Below, piece after piece: positions 28,122 to 37,048 of a stretch of 64,000 nucleotides of DNA. The stretch's first letter is position 1. Every line of letters begins with the position of its first letter. The notes under the pieces were generated by a model. The model was not told the origin of the DNA. It worked only from the letters and a program-made list of their open reading frames with translations, and made no database searches. The translations under genes and the position numbers were made by a program. The DNA lies in assembly GCF_021401345.1 (NCBI RefSeq), contig NZ_JACBGE010000004.1, positions 174,572 through 238,571 on the forward strand, given 5' to 3'. The DNA is from Hydrogenophaga sp. NFH-34. GTDB taxonomy: Bacteria > Pseudomonadota > Gammaproteobacteria > Burkholderiales > Burkholderiaceae_C.

Positions 28122-29138
28122 GGGGCGATGGTACGCGCTGCGCCCGGCGGCCGCGCCTGCGGCCCGGTGGGCGGAAGGCAGCCCAGACCGACCAGCGTCG
28201 CTTCGACCGCTTCGTCCAGCGGGGTATGGGGTTCGTGCCCCAGCGTTTGTACCAGGCGGCGGTTGTCCAGGCGCACCGCGTGTTGCCACAGGTAGCGCAT
28301 CCCCAGCAACTCGCGCAAGGTGACCACGAAGGGCGCCGCCAGGCGCACCAGCCACCACGGGAACGGCCGGATGGCGGGCGCCACGCCGCCCCGGCGAACC
28401 ACCACGCGCTGCACGGCTTCTGCCAGGGCCGTTCCGCTCGCGTCCCAGTGGCCCGCCATGTGGAAGGTCGCGAAGGCCGGCAGGCTGTCGCGCTGCTGCA
28501 GCAGGTCGACCATCGTCCGCGCCACGTCGGGCAGGTAGGCAAACTGGTGGCCCACGCCCGCCGCGGCCGGGGTACGGATGGTGCGCACCGTGCGCCCGGG
28601 TGTGACCATGCCATGGCTGAACCAGTTGTTCCCCGCCAGCGGGCCAAAAAAGTCGCCCGCGCACCACCAGCGCCTTCATGGTGCCGGCCCGGGTGGCCGC
28701 TTCCAGGCGCTGCTCCAGCGCCACACGGATGCGCCCCTTGGGGGTGTGGGCGTTCTGCGGCGCGCCTTCCGTGATCAGCGGGAACACGTCGGGACCGTAG
28801 TTGTAGACGGTGCCCGGCAACACCACCATGGCCCCCTGGGCCTGGGCCGCCGCGATGGTGTGGTCGATCATGGGCAGCACCCATTCGGCCCAGTGGCGGT
28901 AGCCGGGCGGATTGACCGCGTGCACGATGACCGAACAGCCCTGCGCCGCGGCCATCACGTCACCAGCCTGCAACGCGTCGCCGTCCACCCAGGTCATGCC
29001 GTCCTGCTCCCGGCGTGTGGCCCCCAGTCCACGCTTCATGGCGCGGACCCGCCAGCCCCGTGCCACCAGCAGGCGCGCCACCTCCCCCCCGATACCGCCG
29101 CTGGCACCGAGCACGAGCGCCGTTGATGCATCCGCCAT
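28118..29138 (-). pseudogene. NAD-dependent epimerase/dehydratase gene with a frameshift
   Basis: The start (29138, with AGGAG 8 bases upstream) gives an extended-SDR N-terminus, MADASTALVLGASGGIGGEV, running to MKALVVRG. Near 28650-28656 the frame changes: the next expected segment, GDFFGPLAGNNWFSHGMVTP, is present but in another frame and continues to the stop at 28118. The local sequence CGCGGGCGAC has either one base too many or two too few. The product would be about 340 residues. Either the gene is broken or this is a sequencing error. The 3' end overlaps the next gene by 4 bases, as an intact operon would. Confidence 0.8.
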
Positions 29139-29232
29139 GGAAATCTCCTGAAAAAATGGGATGGCGGTATGGTCGGGCTTCGCGTGGCAAAAGAAAATTG
29201 CCGAACCGTTAACAGTTGCCATATATTTTTCT

Positions 29233-30120
29233 ATGACCAAACCGATTGGCTGGGAGCTGTACCGATCGCTGCTGGCGGTGCTGGAAGAAGGCTCCCTGTC
29301 CGCCGCAGCCCGCTCGCTGGGCCTCACCCAACCCACGCTGGGGCGCCACATCACACTGCTCGAAACCGCGCTCGGCACGCCCCTGTTCACCCGCTCCCAG
29401 GCCGGTCTGCTGCCCACCGAAGCGGCCCAGTCGCTGCGCGATGGCGCCGAAGCCATGCGCCACATGGCGGCATCGCTGGAGCGCAGCGCCCACAGCCTTG
29501 GCGATGGCGTGCAGGGCACGGTGCGCGTGTCCGCCAGCGAGGTGATGGGCGTGGAGGTGCTGCCACCCCTGCTCGTCGACCTGCAGGCGCAGCACCCGGG
29601 GCTGCGCATCGAGCTGGTGACGAGCAATGCCCTGCAGGACCTGGTGCACCGGGAGGTGGACATCGCCGTGCGCATGACCGCTCCCCAGCAGGACGTGTTG
29701 CTGGCCACCCGCGTGGGCGATGTCGAACTCGGCCTGCACGCGCACCGCAGCTACCTGGAGCGCCACGGGGAGCCCACGTCGGTGGCCGCGCTGCGCCAGC
29801 ATGTGCTGATCGGCTTCGACCGCGAAACGCCCTTTCTTCGCGCAGCGGCTTCCCGGCTGCCGCTCTGGCAGCGTGAACAGTTCAGCTGGCGCTGCGACAG
29901 CGACCTGGCCCAACTCGCTTTGCTGCGGGCCGGTGGCGGCATCGGTGTGTGCCAGTCCGCCCTGGCACAGCGCGACCCGCAACTGGTGCGCGTGCTGCCT
30001 GCCCGGCTGAGCATGAAGCTGCCGACCTGGGTGACCATGCACGCGGGCCTGCGCAACAGCCCGCGCTGCAAGGCCACGTTCGATGCCCTGGTCAAAGGCC
30101 TCCGACGCTACACGCGCTGA
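29233..30120 (+). CDS. LysR-type transcriptional regulator
   Basis: 295 residues, with a helix-turn-helix (LLAVLEEGSLSAAARSLGLT, QPTLGRHITLLETALG) and an effector domain with VSASEVMGVEVLPPLL. It is divergent from the frameshifted epimerase gene, 94 bases away, the usual position for control of a neighbouring oxidoreductase. The intergenic part is AT-rich near the start (CATATATTTTTCT). The ATG at 29233 was chosen because earlier in-frame codons are not family-like. Confidence 0.88.
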   Translation: MTKPIGWELYRSLLAVLEEGSLSAAARSLGLTQPTLGRHITLLETALGTPLFTRSQAGLLPTEAAQSLRDGAEAMRHMAASLERSAHSLGDGVQGTVRVSASEVMGVEVLPPLLVDLQAQHPGLRIELVTSNALQDLVHREVDIAVRMTAPQQDVLLATRVGDVELGLHAHRSYLERHGEPTSVAALRQHVLIGFDRETPFLRAAASRLPLWQREQFSWRCDSDLAQLALLRAGGGIGVCQSALAQRDPQLVRVLPARLSMKLPTWVTMHAGLRNSPRCKATFDALVKGLRRYTR

Positions 30121-30210
30121 ACCCGCCCCACACGCCCCGCACCGCCACCAAGCCCGCCGTCAGTGCCATGCGGGGCCACCCTGAACCGCCCCCGGAGACG
30201 GCCGTGGCGC

Positions 30211-30921
30211 CTAAGCGCCCAGCCGCGCCGACAGGCGCGCGGCCGACGCCCGCACCTCGTCCACGAACACGGGCTGGATGCGCGACTCCGGCGCGGTCAG
30301 CGTGAGGGCCCCCACCAGTTCGTGCGGCGCCTTCCAGACCGGCGCCGAAATGCCCACCAGCCCGGGCACCCGGTCGCTGCTGACCATCACGTGGCCGTCC
30401 TGCCGGATCGCGTCGTAGAGCTTGCCGCGCGCGCCCGTGTAGGCCATGAGGATGCGCCCCCCGGCGCCGCGGTCGAGCGGCAGCAGGTCCCCCGCCCGCA
30501 CGTGGTCGCGCAGCAACTGCGGCGAGTCCACGCGGAACAGCACCAGCCGCTGATCGCCCTGGCGCACATGAAAAGACGCACTTTCCTGCGTGCGCTGCAC
30601 CAGGGCCCGCATCTCCGGCAGCACCACGTCTTCGAGCGAAAACGAGTCGGCATAGATCGCGGCCAGGCGTGCGACTTCGGGCCCCAGCGACCACAGGCCA
30701 TCCGGGGTGCGCTGCACCAGCCCGGCATGCGCCAGCGAGGCGAGCAGGCGCAGCACCGTGCTTTTGTACAGCCGTGTGCGCTCCGCCAGAACGGTGACCG
30801 ACAGCGCGCCGTCGCCCTGGCGGAAGGCGGCCAGCAGGCTGAGGGCGCGGTCGACAGCGGCGGCCCCGCCGGGGGCGGCCTGCTCGTCGGCCACGGAAGG
30901 AAGCGCGGACTTTCTGGGCAT
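30211..30921 (-). CDS. IclR-family transcriptional regulator
   Basis: 236 residues. The winged helix (ALSLLAAFRQGDGALSVTVL, ERTRLYKSTVLRLLASLAHA) spans about 25-85, and the GAF-like effector domain (LEDVVLPEMRALVQRTQESA, then LLPLDRGAGGRILMAYTG) spans about 95-236. It is divergent from the HMG-CoA-lyase/CoA-transferase pair and probably controls it. Start 30921 gives a normal N-terminus, MPRKSALPS. Confidence 0.88.
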   Translation of the reverse strand: MPRKSALPSVADEQAAPGGAAAVDRALSLLAAFRQGDGALSVTVLAERTRLYKSTVLRLLASLAHAGLVQRTPDGLWSLGPEVARLAAIYADSFSLEDVVLPEMRALVQRTQESASFHVRQGDQRLVLFRVDSPQLLRDHVRAGDLLPLDRGAGGRILMAYTGARGKLYDAIRQDGHVMVSSDRVPGLVGISAPVWKAPHELVGALTLTAPESRIQPVFVDEVRASAARLSARLGA

Positions 30922-30947
30922 GGCACCGAGCTTACGGCAAACCCGGT

Positions 30948-31014
30948 TTGACAAGCCGGGACCCACACCCTACCATTGTTCTATCTAATGATTAATAGTT
31001 CTATCTTTCAGAAC
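30948..31014 (+). promoter_or_regulatory. Promoter and candidate IclR operator of the lyase/transferase pair
   Basis: TTGACA at 30948-30953 and TACCAT 17 bases later form a plausible sigma-70 promoter. Just downstream, GTTCTATCT occurs twice, at 30978 and 30998 (20-base spacing, two helical turns). The second copy is half of an inverted repeat, GTTCT-N7-AGAAC (30998-31014). Repressor binding here would block the start of transcription. IclR binding is inferred from position. Confidence 0.55.
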
Positions 31015-31029
31015 AACCCATCAACACCC

Positions 31030-32004
31030 ATGCCCCTCTCCGAATCCACCGTTCTCATCAGTGAAGTGGGCCCCCGCGATGGCCTGCAGAGCGTGAAATC
31101 GGTCATGCCCACCGCCGCCAAATGCGCCTGGATCGACGCGCTGCACGCCGCCGGCCTGCGCGAGATCGAGATCGGCTCGTTCGTGCCGGCGCGGCGCCTG
31201 CCGCAGATGGCCGATGTGGCCGACGTGGTGCGCCACGCCCTCGCCCTGCCCGGCTGGACGGTCATGGCCCTGGTGCCCAACCTGCAGGGCGCCGAAGCGG
31301 CGCTGGCCACCGGCGTGCACAAGCTGACGCTGCCGGTCTCGGCCAGCGAAGCCCATTCCCTGGCCAACGTGCGCAAGACCCGCGCCGACATGCTGGCCGA
31401 ACTGCGCCGCATCGTCGCGCTGCGCGACGCGCAGGCACCCGCCGTGCGCATCGAGGTCGGCCTGTCCACCGCGTTCGGCTGCACGCTGCAGGGGCCGGTG
31501 CCCGAAGACGAGGTTCTGCGTCTGGCCGAAGCCGCTGCGGCGGCCGGGGTCGACGAGGTCGGCCTCTCGGACACCACCGGCATGGCGCAGCCCGCCCAGG
31601 TGCGCCGCCTGTTCACCCGGCTGGGCGCCGCGCTGGGTGAACGCGCTGGCGCCGCGCACCTGCACAACACCCGCGGCCTGGGTCTGGCCAACTGCCTGGC
31701 CGCCTACGAGGCCGGCGTGCGGACCTTCGACAGCTCGCAGGCCGGCCTGGGCGGTTGCCCCTACGCGCCGGGGGCCTCTGGCAACGTGGTCACCGAAGAC
31801 CTGGTGTTCATGTTCGAAGCCATGGGCATCGCCACTGGCGTCGACCTCGAAGCCCTGCTGGCGGCGCGCGCGCCCCTGCGCGCCGGCCTGCCCGGTGAAC
31901 CGCTCTACGGCATGCTGCCGGAAGCCGGCCTGCCGCTGGGCTTCACCTACGCCGACGGCCGGCTGCCCCGCACCCCTTCCATTCCCCGACAGGCCGCCGC
32001 ATGA
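31030..32004 (+). CDS. Hydroxymethylglutaryl-CoA lyase family protein
   Basis: 324-residue TIM-barrel enzyme of the HMGL/DRE-metallolyase group. It shows EVGPRDGLQSVKS (catalytic Arg-Asp and metal Asp), LPVSASEAHS, the metal-binding HLHNTRGLGLAN, and the flexible loop GLGGCPYAPGASGN with the active-site Cys. The family cleaves HMG-CoA to acetoacetate and acetyl-CoA, or related 3-hydroxyacyl-CoAs such as citramalyl-CoA. ATG 31030 lies after the operator region. It overlaps the CoA-transferase by 4 bases; together they could activate and cleave a free dicarboxylic hydroxy acid. The exact substrate is not readable. Confidence 0.85.
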   Translation: MPLSESTVLISEVGPRDGLQSVKSVMPTAAKCAWIDALHAAGLREIEIGSFVPARRLPQMADVADVVRHALALPGWTVMALVPNLQGAEAALATGVHKLTLPVSASEAHSLANVRKTRADMLAELRRIVALRDAQAPAVRIEVGLSTAFGCTLQGPVPEDEVLRLAEAAAAAGVDEVGLSDTTGMAQPAQVRRLFTRLGAALGERAGAAHLHNTRGLGLANCLAAYEAGVRTFDSSQAGLGGCPYAPGASGNVVTEDLVFMFEAMGIATGVDLEALLAARAPLRAGLPGEPLYGMLPEAGLPLGFTYADGRLPRTPSIPRQAAA

Positions 32005-33251
32005 ACCCAAGCACCCCGCACACCGCCCCCGACAGCCTGCCCCTGCAAGGCCTGCGGGTGGTGGAATTCACCCACATGGTCATGGGTCCGACCTGCGGCA
32101 TGATCCTGGCCGATCTGGGCGCCGAGGTCATCAAGGTCGAGCCCATCGCCGGTGACAGCACGCGCCGCCTGCTGGGCTCGGGCGCCGGCTTCTTCGGCAC
32201 GTTCAACCGCAACAAGCTGAGCCTGGCGGTGGACGTGAAAGACCCACGCGGGCGCGAGATCGTGCTGCGCCTGGTCACCGGTGCCGACGTGTTCAGCGAG
32301 AACTTCAAGAGCGGTACCCTGGACCGCCTCGGCTTCGGCCACGACGCGCTCGCGCGCCTGAACCCGCGCCTGGTCTACGTCTCGCACAAAGGCTTTCTGC
32401 CCGGCCCCTACGAACACCGCACGGCGCTCGACGAGGTGGTGCAGATGATGGGCGGCCTGGCCTACATGACCGGCCCCGAAGGCCGGCCGCTGCGTGCGGG
32501 CACCAGCGTCAACGACATCATGGGCGGCATGTTCGGCGCCATCGGCGCCCTGGCGGCGCTGGCGCAGCGGGAAAAGACCGGCCGCGGCCAGGCCGTGCAA
32601 AGCGCGCTGTTCGAAAACAACGTGCTGCTGGTGGCCCAGCACATGATGCAATACGCGGTGACCGGCCGGCCCGCAGCCCCCATGCCCAGCCGCATCAGCG
32701 CCTGGGCCGTGTACGACGTCTTCAGTGTGCTCGGTGGCGAGCAGATCTTCCTGGCCGCCGTGAGCGACACCCAGTGGGCCCTGATGTGCGAGGCCTTCGG
32801 TTTCGACGACCTGCGCAGCGATCCCCGGCTGGACAGCAACAACGCCCGCGTGCAGGCCCGCGCCTGGATGCTGCCCCTGCTGCGCGAGCGCTTCGCCGCG
32901 TTCAGCGCGGCCGAACTGGCCGAGCGCTTCGAACGCATCGGTCTGCCCCACGCCCCCATCACACGGCCGCAGGACCTGCTGGATGACCCGCACCTGCTGG
33001 CCACCGGGGGCCTGGCCCCGGTCACGCTGCCGGCCGACGCCAGCGGCGCCGGCCGCACCGTGGACACCCGCACCGCCTTGCTGCCCCTGACACTGGACGG
33101 CGAGCGCCTGCCCCTGCGGCGCCCGCCCCCCGCGCTGGGCGAACACACCCTGGCACTGCTGCACGAGCTGGGCTACGGCGATGCCGAGATCACCGAACTG
33201 CAGGCCAGCGGCGTGGTCGGCACCGGCACCGCACTGGCTGCCGCAGCCTGA
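32001..33251 (+). CDS. CaiB/BaiF family (class III) CoA-transferase
   Basis: 416-residue interlocked-dimer CoA-transferase. GLRVVEFTHMVMGPTCGMIL is the family N-terminus, ADLGAEVIKVEP follows, and the catalytic Asp is probably Asp172 in GTSVNDIMGGMFGA. GRGQAVQSALFEN is the usual region after it. Members move CoA between acyl-CoA donors and carboxylic acids, without a ping-pong release of free CoA. Coupled to the HMG-CoA-lyase gene by an ATGA overlap, it likely makes the lyase substrate from succinyl-CoA or acetyl-CoA. Confidence 0.87.
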   Translation: MNPSTPHTAPDSLPLQGLRVVEFTHMVMGPTCGMILADLGAEVIKVEPIAGDSTRRLLGSGAGFFGTFNRNKLSLAVDVKDPRGREIVLRLVTGADVFSENFKSGTLDRLGFGHDALARLNPRLVYVSHKGFLPGPYEHRTALDEVVQMMGGLAYMTGPEGRPLRAGTSVNDIMGGMFGAIGALAALAQREKTGRGQAVQSALFENNVLLVAQHMMQYAVTGRPAAPMPSRISAWAVYDVFSVLGGEQIFLAAVSDTQWALMCEAFGFDDLRSDPRLDSNNARVQARAWMLPLLRERFAAFSAAELAERFERIGLPHAPITRPQDLLDDPHLLATGGLAPVTLPADASGAGRTVDTRTALLPLTLDGERLPLRRPPPALGEHTLALLHELGYGDAEITELQASGVVGTGTALAAAA

Positions 33252-33258
33252 ACCGCTG

Positions 33259-33687
33259 TCAGCGGCGCGTGCGGCCGCCGGGCTTGCCCTTGCCGGCGCT
33301 GCCCGCCTTGCCCGCGCCCGCCTTGAGCCGGGCCTGCGCCTGATCGAGCCAGAGCAGGGTTTCGGCCTGCTGCAGAAAGTGGCTCAGGTATTCGGGCGAC
33401 AGATCGCGCATCAGCGCCAGCGTGCCCAGCACCAGGCGGTGCGAGTTCAGCGGGCCGGCGTTTTCCGGCGCCCGGCCGGCGGCCTGCACCAGCGAAGCCT
33501 CGGCCTGCAACGTGGCCCAGGTGGCGCGAAAGCGCCGGGCGCTGCGCAGCTCGGGCCAGCGCCCGGGCGACGCGGCACCGCCGTCTTCGGCCGCGCGTGC
33601 GGCCTGCGTCGCCTGCGCGATGTGGGCGTTGAGTGCGGCCAGCGGCGACAGCGGTGGCGGCAGCTTGCGCGACACTGGCTTGTTCAT
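33259..33687 (-). CDS. DUF2894-type protein of the motor cluster
   Basis: 142-residue soluble protein, last gene of the four-gene cluster. The core reads ELRSARRFRATWATLQAEAS and GPLNSHRLVLGTLALMRDLS, then YLSHFLQQAETLLWLDQA, typical of the DUF2894 group; the C-terminus is a basic Gly/Lys/Arg tail. It has no membrane segment or signal, so it is cytoplasmic and could bind nucleic acid through the basic tail. Its ATG overlaps the OmpA/MotB-like gene by 4 bases. Function unknown. Confidence 0.75.
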   Translation of the reverse strand: MNKPVSRKLPPPLSPLAALNAHIAQATQAARAAEDGGAASPGRWPELRSARRFRATWATLQAEASLVQAAGRAPENAGPLNSHRLVLGTLALMRDLSPEYLSHFLQQAETLLWLDQAQARLKAGAGKAGSAGKGKPGGRTRR

Positions 33688-34337
33688 GGGCCGCTGCGCG
33701 TGACCTTGGGCACCGGCGCCATTTCCACGCGCCGGTTGAGCGCGCGCCCGGGTTCGTCGGCGTTGGACGCCACCGGCTGCTGCTCGCCGAAAGCGGCGCT
33801 GAACACGCGGTCGGGCGGCATGCCCTGCTCGATGAGCGCGCGCGTCACCGTGACGGCGCGCCGCGCCGACAGCTCCAGGTTGTCGGCGAAACGCGGGTTG
33901 CCGGGCTGCACCGGCGAGTTGTCGGTGAAGCCGCTGACCATCAGCATCTCGTCGCGCTCCCCCAGATACACCTTCAGCGGCGGCACCAGGCTTTCCAGCA
34001 ACTGGCGCCCGTCGGGCCGGAGCTCGTCGGCATTGAGCGCGAACAGCACGCTGCCGCTGATGCCGATGCGCCCGTTGTCCAGCGTCACGCGGCCGCTGCG
34101 CAGCGGGATGGCAAGCGCTTTTTCCAGCGCCATGCGGCGGGACTCTTCGGCCTGGCGCTTGTGCATTTCGGCCTGCAGGCTGGCCACCAGATCCATCTGC
34201 GTGAACAGCACGCCGATCAGGATGAGCACGAACGCGCCCAGCACCCCGGCCATGAGGTCGCCGAACACGGCCCAGACGGGGGCCGTCTGCTCGGCCTCGC
34301 CCTCGGCGTCGAAGTCCGGTTCATCTGCGGTCATCAT
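33684..34337 (-). CDS. MotB/ZorB-like OmpA-domain stator protein
   Basis: 217 residues with one transmembrane helix near the N-terminus (WAVFGDLMAGVLGAFVLILI, about 22-42). That helix carries Asp27 in the position of the ion-binding Asp of MotB and ZorB. After a short linker, residues about 95-210 form an OmpA/MotB peptidoglycan-binding domain (SVLFALNADELRPDGRQLLE, SGFTDNSPVQ, LSARRAVTVTRALIEQG, NRRVEM). It is too short for flagellar MotB (about 300 residues). With the upstream four-helix protein it should form a proton-driven A5B2 motor. Overlaps both neighbours by 4 bases. Confidence 0.85.
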   Translation of the reverse strand: MMTADEPDFDAEGEAEQTAPVWAVFGDLMAGVLGAFVLILIGVLFTQMDLVASLQAEMHKRQAEESRRMALEKALAIPLRSGRVTLDNGRIGISGSVLFALNADELRPDGRQLLESLVPPLKVYLGERDEMLMVSGFTDNSPVQPGNPRFADNLELSARRAVTVTRALIEQGMPPDRVFSAAFGEQQPVASNADEPGRALNRRVEMAPVPKVTRSGP

Positions 34338-37048
34338 GCGGCGCCCTCACCGGCGCCCGCACGCGCGGACAGCGGTGCGCGCAGGCGGCGCAGGTCTTCC
34401 ACGATGCCCTGCTGCGCACTGATGCTCAGGTCGATCACCTCGCGCGCCTGCGCCACGTAGTAGGCCAGCTGTTCGTCGCTGCGTGCCAGCGACTGCTGGA
34501 TCGCCCCTTCCACACGCTGGAGGTTGGCGGCCAGCGTTTCGTGGCTGTCGGCCATCTGGCGGGCGCCCTCGCGGAAGGCCTCGCCCAGCGTCACGAGTTC
34601 GTCGGTGCTGCGGCCCACCCGCTCGGTCAGGGCTTCGGCCCGACCGGCCTGGTCGCCCACGGTGTCGGTAAACTGCCGGCCGACGCGGTCGAACACCTCG
34701 GCCGCCGAGGCCACCAGGGATTCGATGGCCTCGCGCTGCGCGCCCGTGGCCTGCTGCACGTTGTCGAGCAGGCCGCCGATCTGCCCCACCAGCGTGGCGC
34801 GTTCGGCCAGGGTGCGGTTGTCGCGTTCAGCCAGCTGGCTCATTTCCTGTTTCAGCTGGGCAATGACTTCGGCCGCGGCCTGCGGCACTTCCGACGCGGT
34901 GTGCAGCAGGCGCTGCAGCGGGGCTTCCAGCGCGCTGCCCAGATCGGCCAGGTGGCGTGCGGCGGCGGCCTGCAGTTCGTCCAGCCGTACCACGGCGGCC
35001 TGCCCGCGAGCGGCCTCTTCGTCGCGCAGGGCCGCGAGCTGGGTCGCCAGCTCGTGCTGCCGGGCGGTCCAGGCGCTGGCGACGGCCTCGTGGCGCGCGG
35101 CTTCGTCGCTGCGCAGCGCAGCCAGTTGGGCCTGCGCATCGGCCTGCCAAGCCGCCAGGCGGGTCGCCTGGGCTTCGGCGCGTTCGGCCTCGGCCGCGCG
35201 CAGTTGGGCGAGTTGCTGCGTCCAGGCCGCCTGCAGGGCCTGGCCCTGCTCGGCCTGGGCCAGGCTGCGCGCCTGTTCCGCGTCGCGCAGCGCCCCGAGT
35301 TCGGTGCGCCACAGAGCCAGCAGCTCCGCGGTGTGGCCGGCGTGCTGGTCGGCCCAGCGCGCTTCGGCCTCGGTACGCGCTTGCAGCAGCGCGTCGGTGC
35401 GGGCCGTGACCTGCTCCAGATGGCTCTGGCTGTCGGCCGCCTGGCGCTGCCCCTGTTCGGTCAGATCGCGCGCGGTCTGCTGCAGCAAGGTGGTGATGCC
35501 GGCCTGCAAGGCCTGGCCCTGCTCGGCCTGCGCCAGGCTGCGCGCCTGCTCCGCGTCGCGCAGCGCCCCGAATTCGGTGCGCCACAAGGTCAGCAGTTCG
35601 GCCGTGTGGTGGGCGTGCTGGTCGGCCCAGCGCGCTTCCGCCTCGGTGCGCGCTTGCAGCAGCGCATCGGTGCGGGCTGTGACCTGTTCCAGATGACTCT
35701 GGCTCTGGGCCGCCTGGCGTTGCCCCTGTTCGGCCAGATCGCGCGCGGTCTGCTGCAGCAAGGTGGCCACGCCCTCCTGCTGGGTCTGCACCTGCTGCCC
35801 GACGGCGTCCCAGCGGCCCTGCCAGTCGGCCGCCAGGGCCTGCAGCGCTTGCGCCCAGGTGGCCTGCCGTTCGGCGTCGGCGCTGGCCTGCGCGGTCAGG
35901 GCCTGGTGGCTGGTGGCCTGCACACTGGCCAGCAATTCGGCCGACTGGCGCGCAAAACCGCTGCTGAATCCGTCCAGGGTCTGGCCCAGGGCCTGCAGCC
36001 GGCGCTCTTCGGCCTGCGCCTGCCGGTCCAGCGAGGCGGCCCAGGTGTCGGCCACGGCGGCCGCACGGGCGCCGAAACGGTCGGTCAGTTCGGCCATCCG
36101 GGCCTGCACGGTCTCGCTCACGTGCTGATGCTGCTGTCGGGCATCGGCAGCGATGGCGTCCATGGCCGCCGACACCACCGGCCGCAGGCTCTCGCCAGCA
36201 GCGCGCGCGCTGGCTTCGAGGCTCTGCGTCAGGGTTTGCGCCACCGCCGCGGCCAGGCCCTGGTAGGCGCTGGCGGCCTCGGTGTGGAACTGGGCCTGCC
36301 GTTCGCTCAGGCGCTGGTCGAGCTGTTCGCTGCGGGCGTCCAGCTGCGCCATCAGGGTCTGCAGGCGTTCGGCCACTATGGGCAGCACGGTGGCCTGCTG
36401 CTGCAGCGCCTGCCAGCCCTGCTCGCGCCGGTAGGCGGGGGTCAGCGCCTGCAGCTCGCCCGCGATGCGGGCATCGAGCCGCTGCGTGGCGGCCTGCCGC
36501 TCGCGGCGGACCAGCGCCGCCATCAGGCCCAGCAGCGCCGAGGTCGCCACGCCCGCCACCGAGGTGCCGAACGACAGGCCGAGGCCGCGGATGGGCGCCG
36601 CCAGCGCGGCGCGGATGGCGTTGAGATCGGTCGAGCCTTCCAGCGCGAACACCGCACCCTTGAACGTGATCACCAGGCCCAGGAAGGTGCCGAGCATGCC
36701 GAGCATGACCAGCAGGCCGATGAAATACGGCGTGAGCGGCAGGCCGGGCAGCGGTACCCGGGCTCCGTCGACGCGCCGGCGCACGGCGTCGCGCAGCTCG
36801 GCGGGCACCTGCGGCAGCCAGTCGTCGAGGCGCTCGGGGGGCGCGGTGAGGCGGTCGAGCGCGCCGCCCAGGCCGGTGGTGGCGGTGCGAAAGCGCCGGA
36901 TTTCGAGCGCGCCGGCGATGAACACGGCGCCAATCAGCACGGTCATGGCCAGCGCCACCGGGTTGCCCGAGGCGGCAAAGCCCACGGCGATCCAGACAAC
37001 GGCCAGCAGGCCCAGCAAGCAGGCAGCGATCAGAGCTTTGGGAGTCAT
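34334..37048 (-). CDS. MotA/TolQ/ZorA-like motor subunit with giant coiled-coil tail (DUF802)
   Basis: 904 residues. Four transmembrane helices at about 6-25, 31-48, 107-129 and 156-179; the last two have the MotA/TolQ pattern (GLLVMLGMLGTFLGLVITFK and GLSFGTSVAGVATSALLGLM). From about 200 to 870 it is almost entirely Ala/Gln/Arg/Glu-rich coiled coil, ending in a DUF802-like region. Residues about 425-606 are a tandem 91-residue repeat. This layout (motor head plus very long intracellular tail) is that of ZorA. It overlaps the DUF3348 and MotB/ZorB-like genes by 4 bases. Its ion flow, if any, should drive tail rotation or force in the cytoplasm. Confidence 0.85.
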   Translation of the reverse strand: MTPKALIAACLLGLLAVVWIAVGFAASGNPVALAMTVLIGAVFIAGALEIRRFRTATTGLGGALDRLTAPPERLDDWLPQVPAELRDAVRRRVDGARVPLPGLPLTPYFIGLLVMLGMLGTFLGLVITFKGAVFALEGSTDLNAIRAALAAPIRGLGLSFGTSVAGVATSALLGLMAALVRRERQAATQRLDARIAGELQALTPAYRREQGWQALQQQATVLPIVAERLQTLMAQLDARSEQLDQRLSERQAQFHTEAASAYQGLAAAVAQTLTQSLEASARAAGESLRPVVSAAMDAIAADARQQHQHVSETVQARMAELTDRFGARAAAVADTWAASLDRQAQAEERRLQALGQTLDGFSSGFARQSAELLASVQATSHQALTAQASADAERQATWAQALQALAADWQGRWDAVGQQVQTQQEGVATLLQQTARDLAEQGQRQAAQSQSHLEQVTARTDALLQARTEAEARWADQHAHHTAELLTLWRTEFGALRDAEQARSLAQAEQGQALQAGITTLLQQTARDLTEQGQRQAADSQSHLEQVTARTDALLQARTEAEARWADQHAGHTAELLALWRTELGALRDAEQARSLAQAEQGQALQAAWTQQLAQLRAAEAERAEAQATRLAAWQADAQAQLAALRSDEAARHEAVASAWTARQHELATQLAALRDEEAARGQAAVVRLDELQAAAARHLADLGSALEAPLQRLLHTASEVPQAAAEVIAQLKQEMSQLAERDNRTLAERATLVGQIGGLLDNVQQATGAQREAIESLVASAAEVFDRVGRQFTDTVGDQAGRAEALTERVGRSTDELVTLGEAFREGARQMADSHETLAANLQRVEGAIQQSLARSDEQLAYYVAQAREVIDLSISAQQGIVEDLRRLRAPLSARAGAGEGAA
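35230..35775 (-). repeat. 273-base tandem duplication in the motor tail
   Basis: Two adjacent direct copies, about 35230-35502 and 35503-35775. They encode 91-residue units that agree at 84 positions, so the duplication is recent or homogenised. The unit keeps the coiled-coil pattern and the reading frame, lengthening the tail by about 13 nm if fully helical. Confidence 0.9.

Noticed and set aside
27642..29708. A single 688-codon frame that looks like a fusion of an epimerase and a hypothetical protein
   Set aside because: The middle 200 codons are out-of-frame translation of the epimerase's second half. The frame is continuous only because of the frameshift at about 28650.
35230..35775. Repeat array as CRISPR
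   Set aside because: Only two 273-base units, contiguous and coding, with no spacers and no cas genes.
33684..37048. Flagellar stator MotA/MotB or Tol/Exb assignment for the motor pair
   Set aside because: The A subunit is three times the length of MotA with a long coiled-coil tail, the B subunit is shorter than MotB, and no flagellar, tolAB or tonB genes are nearby.
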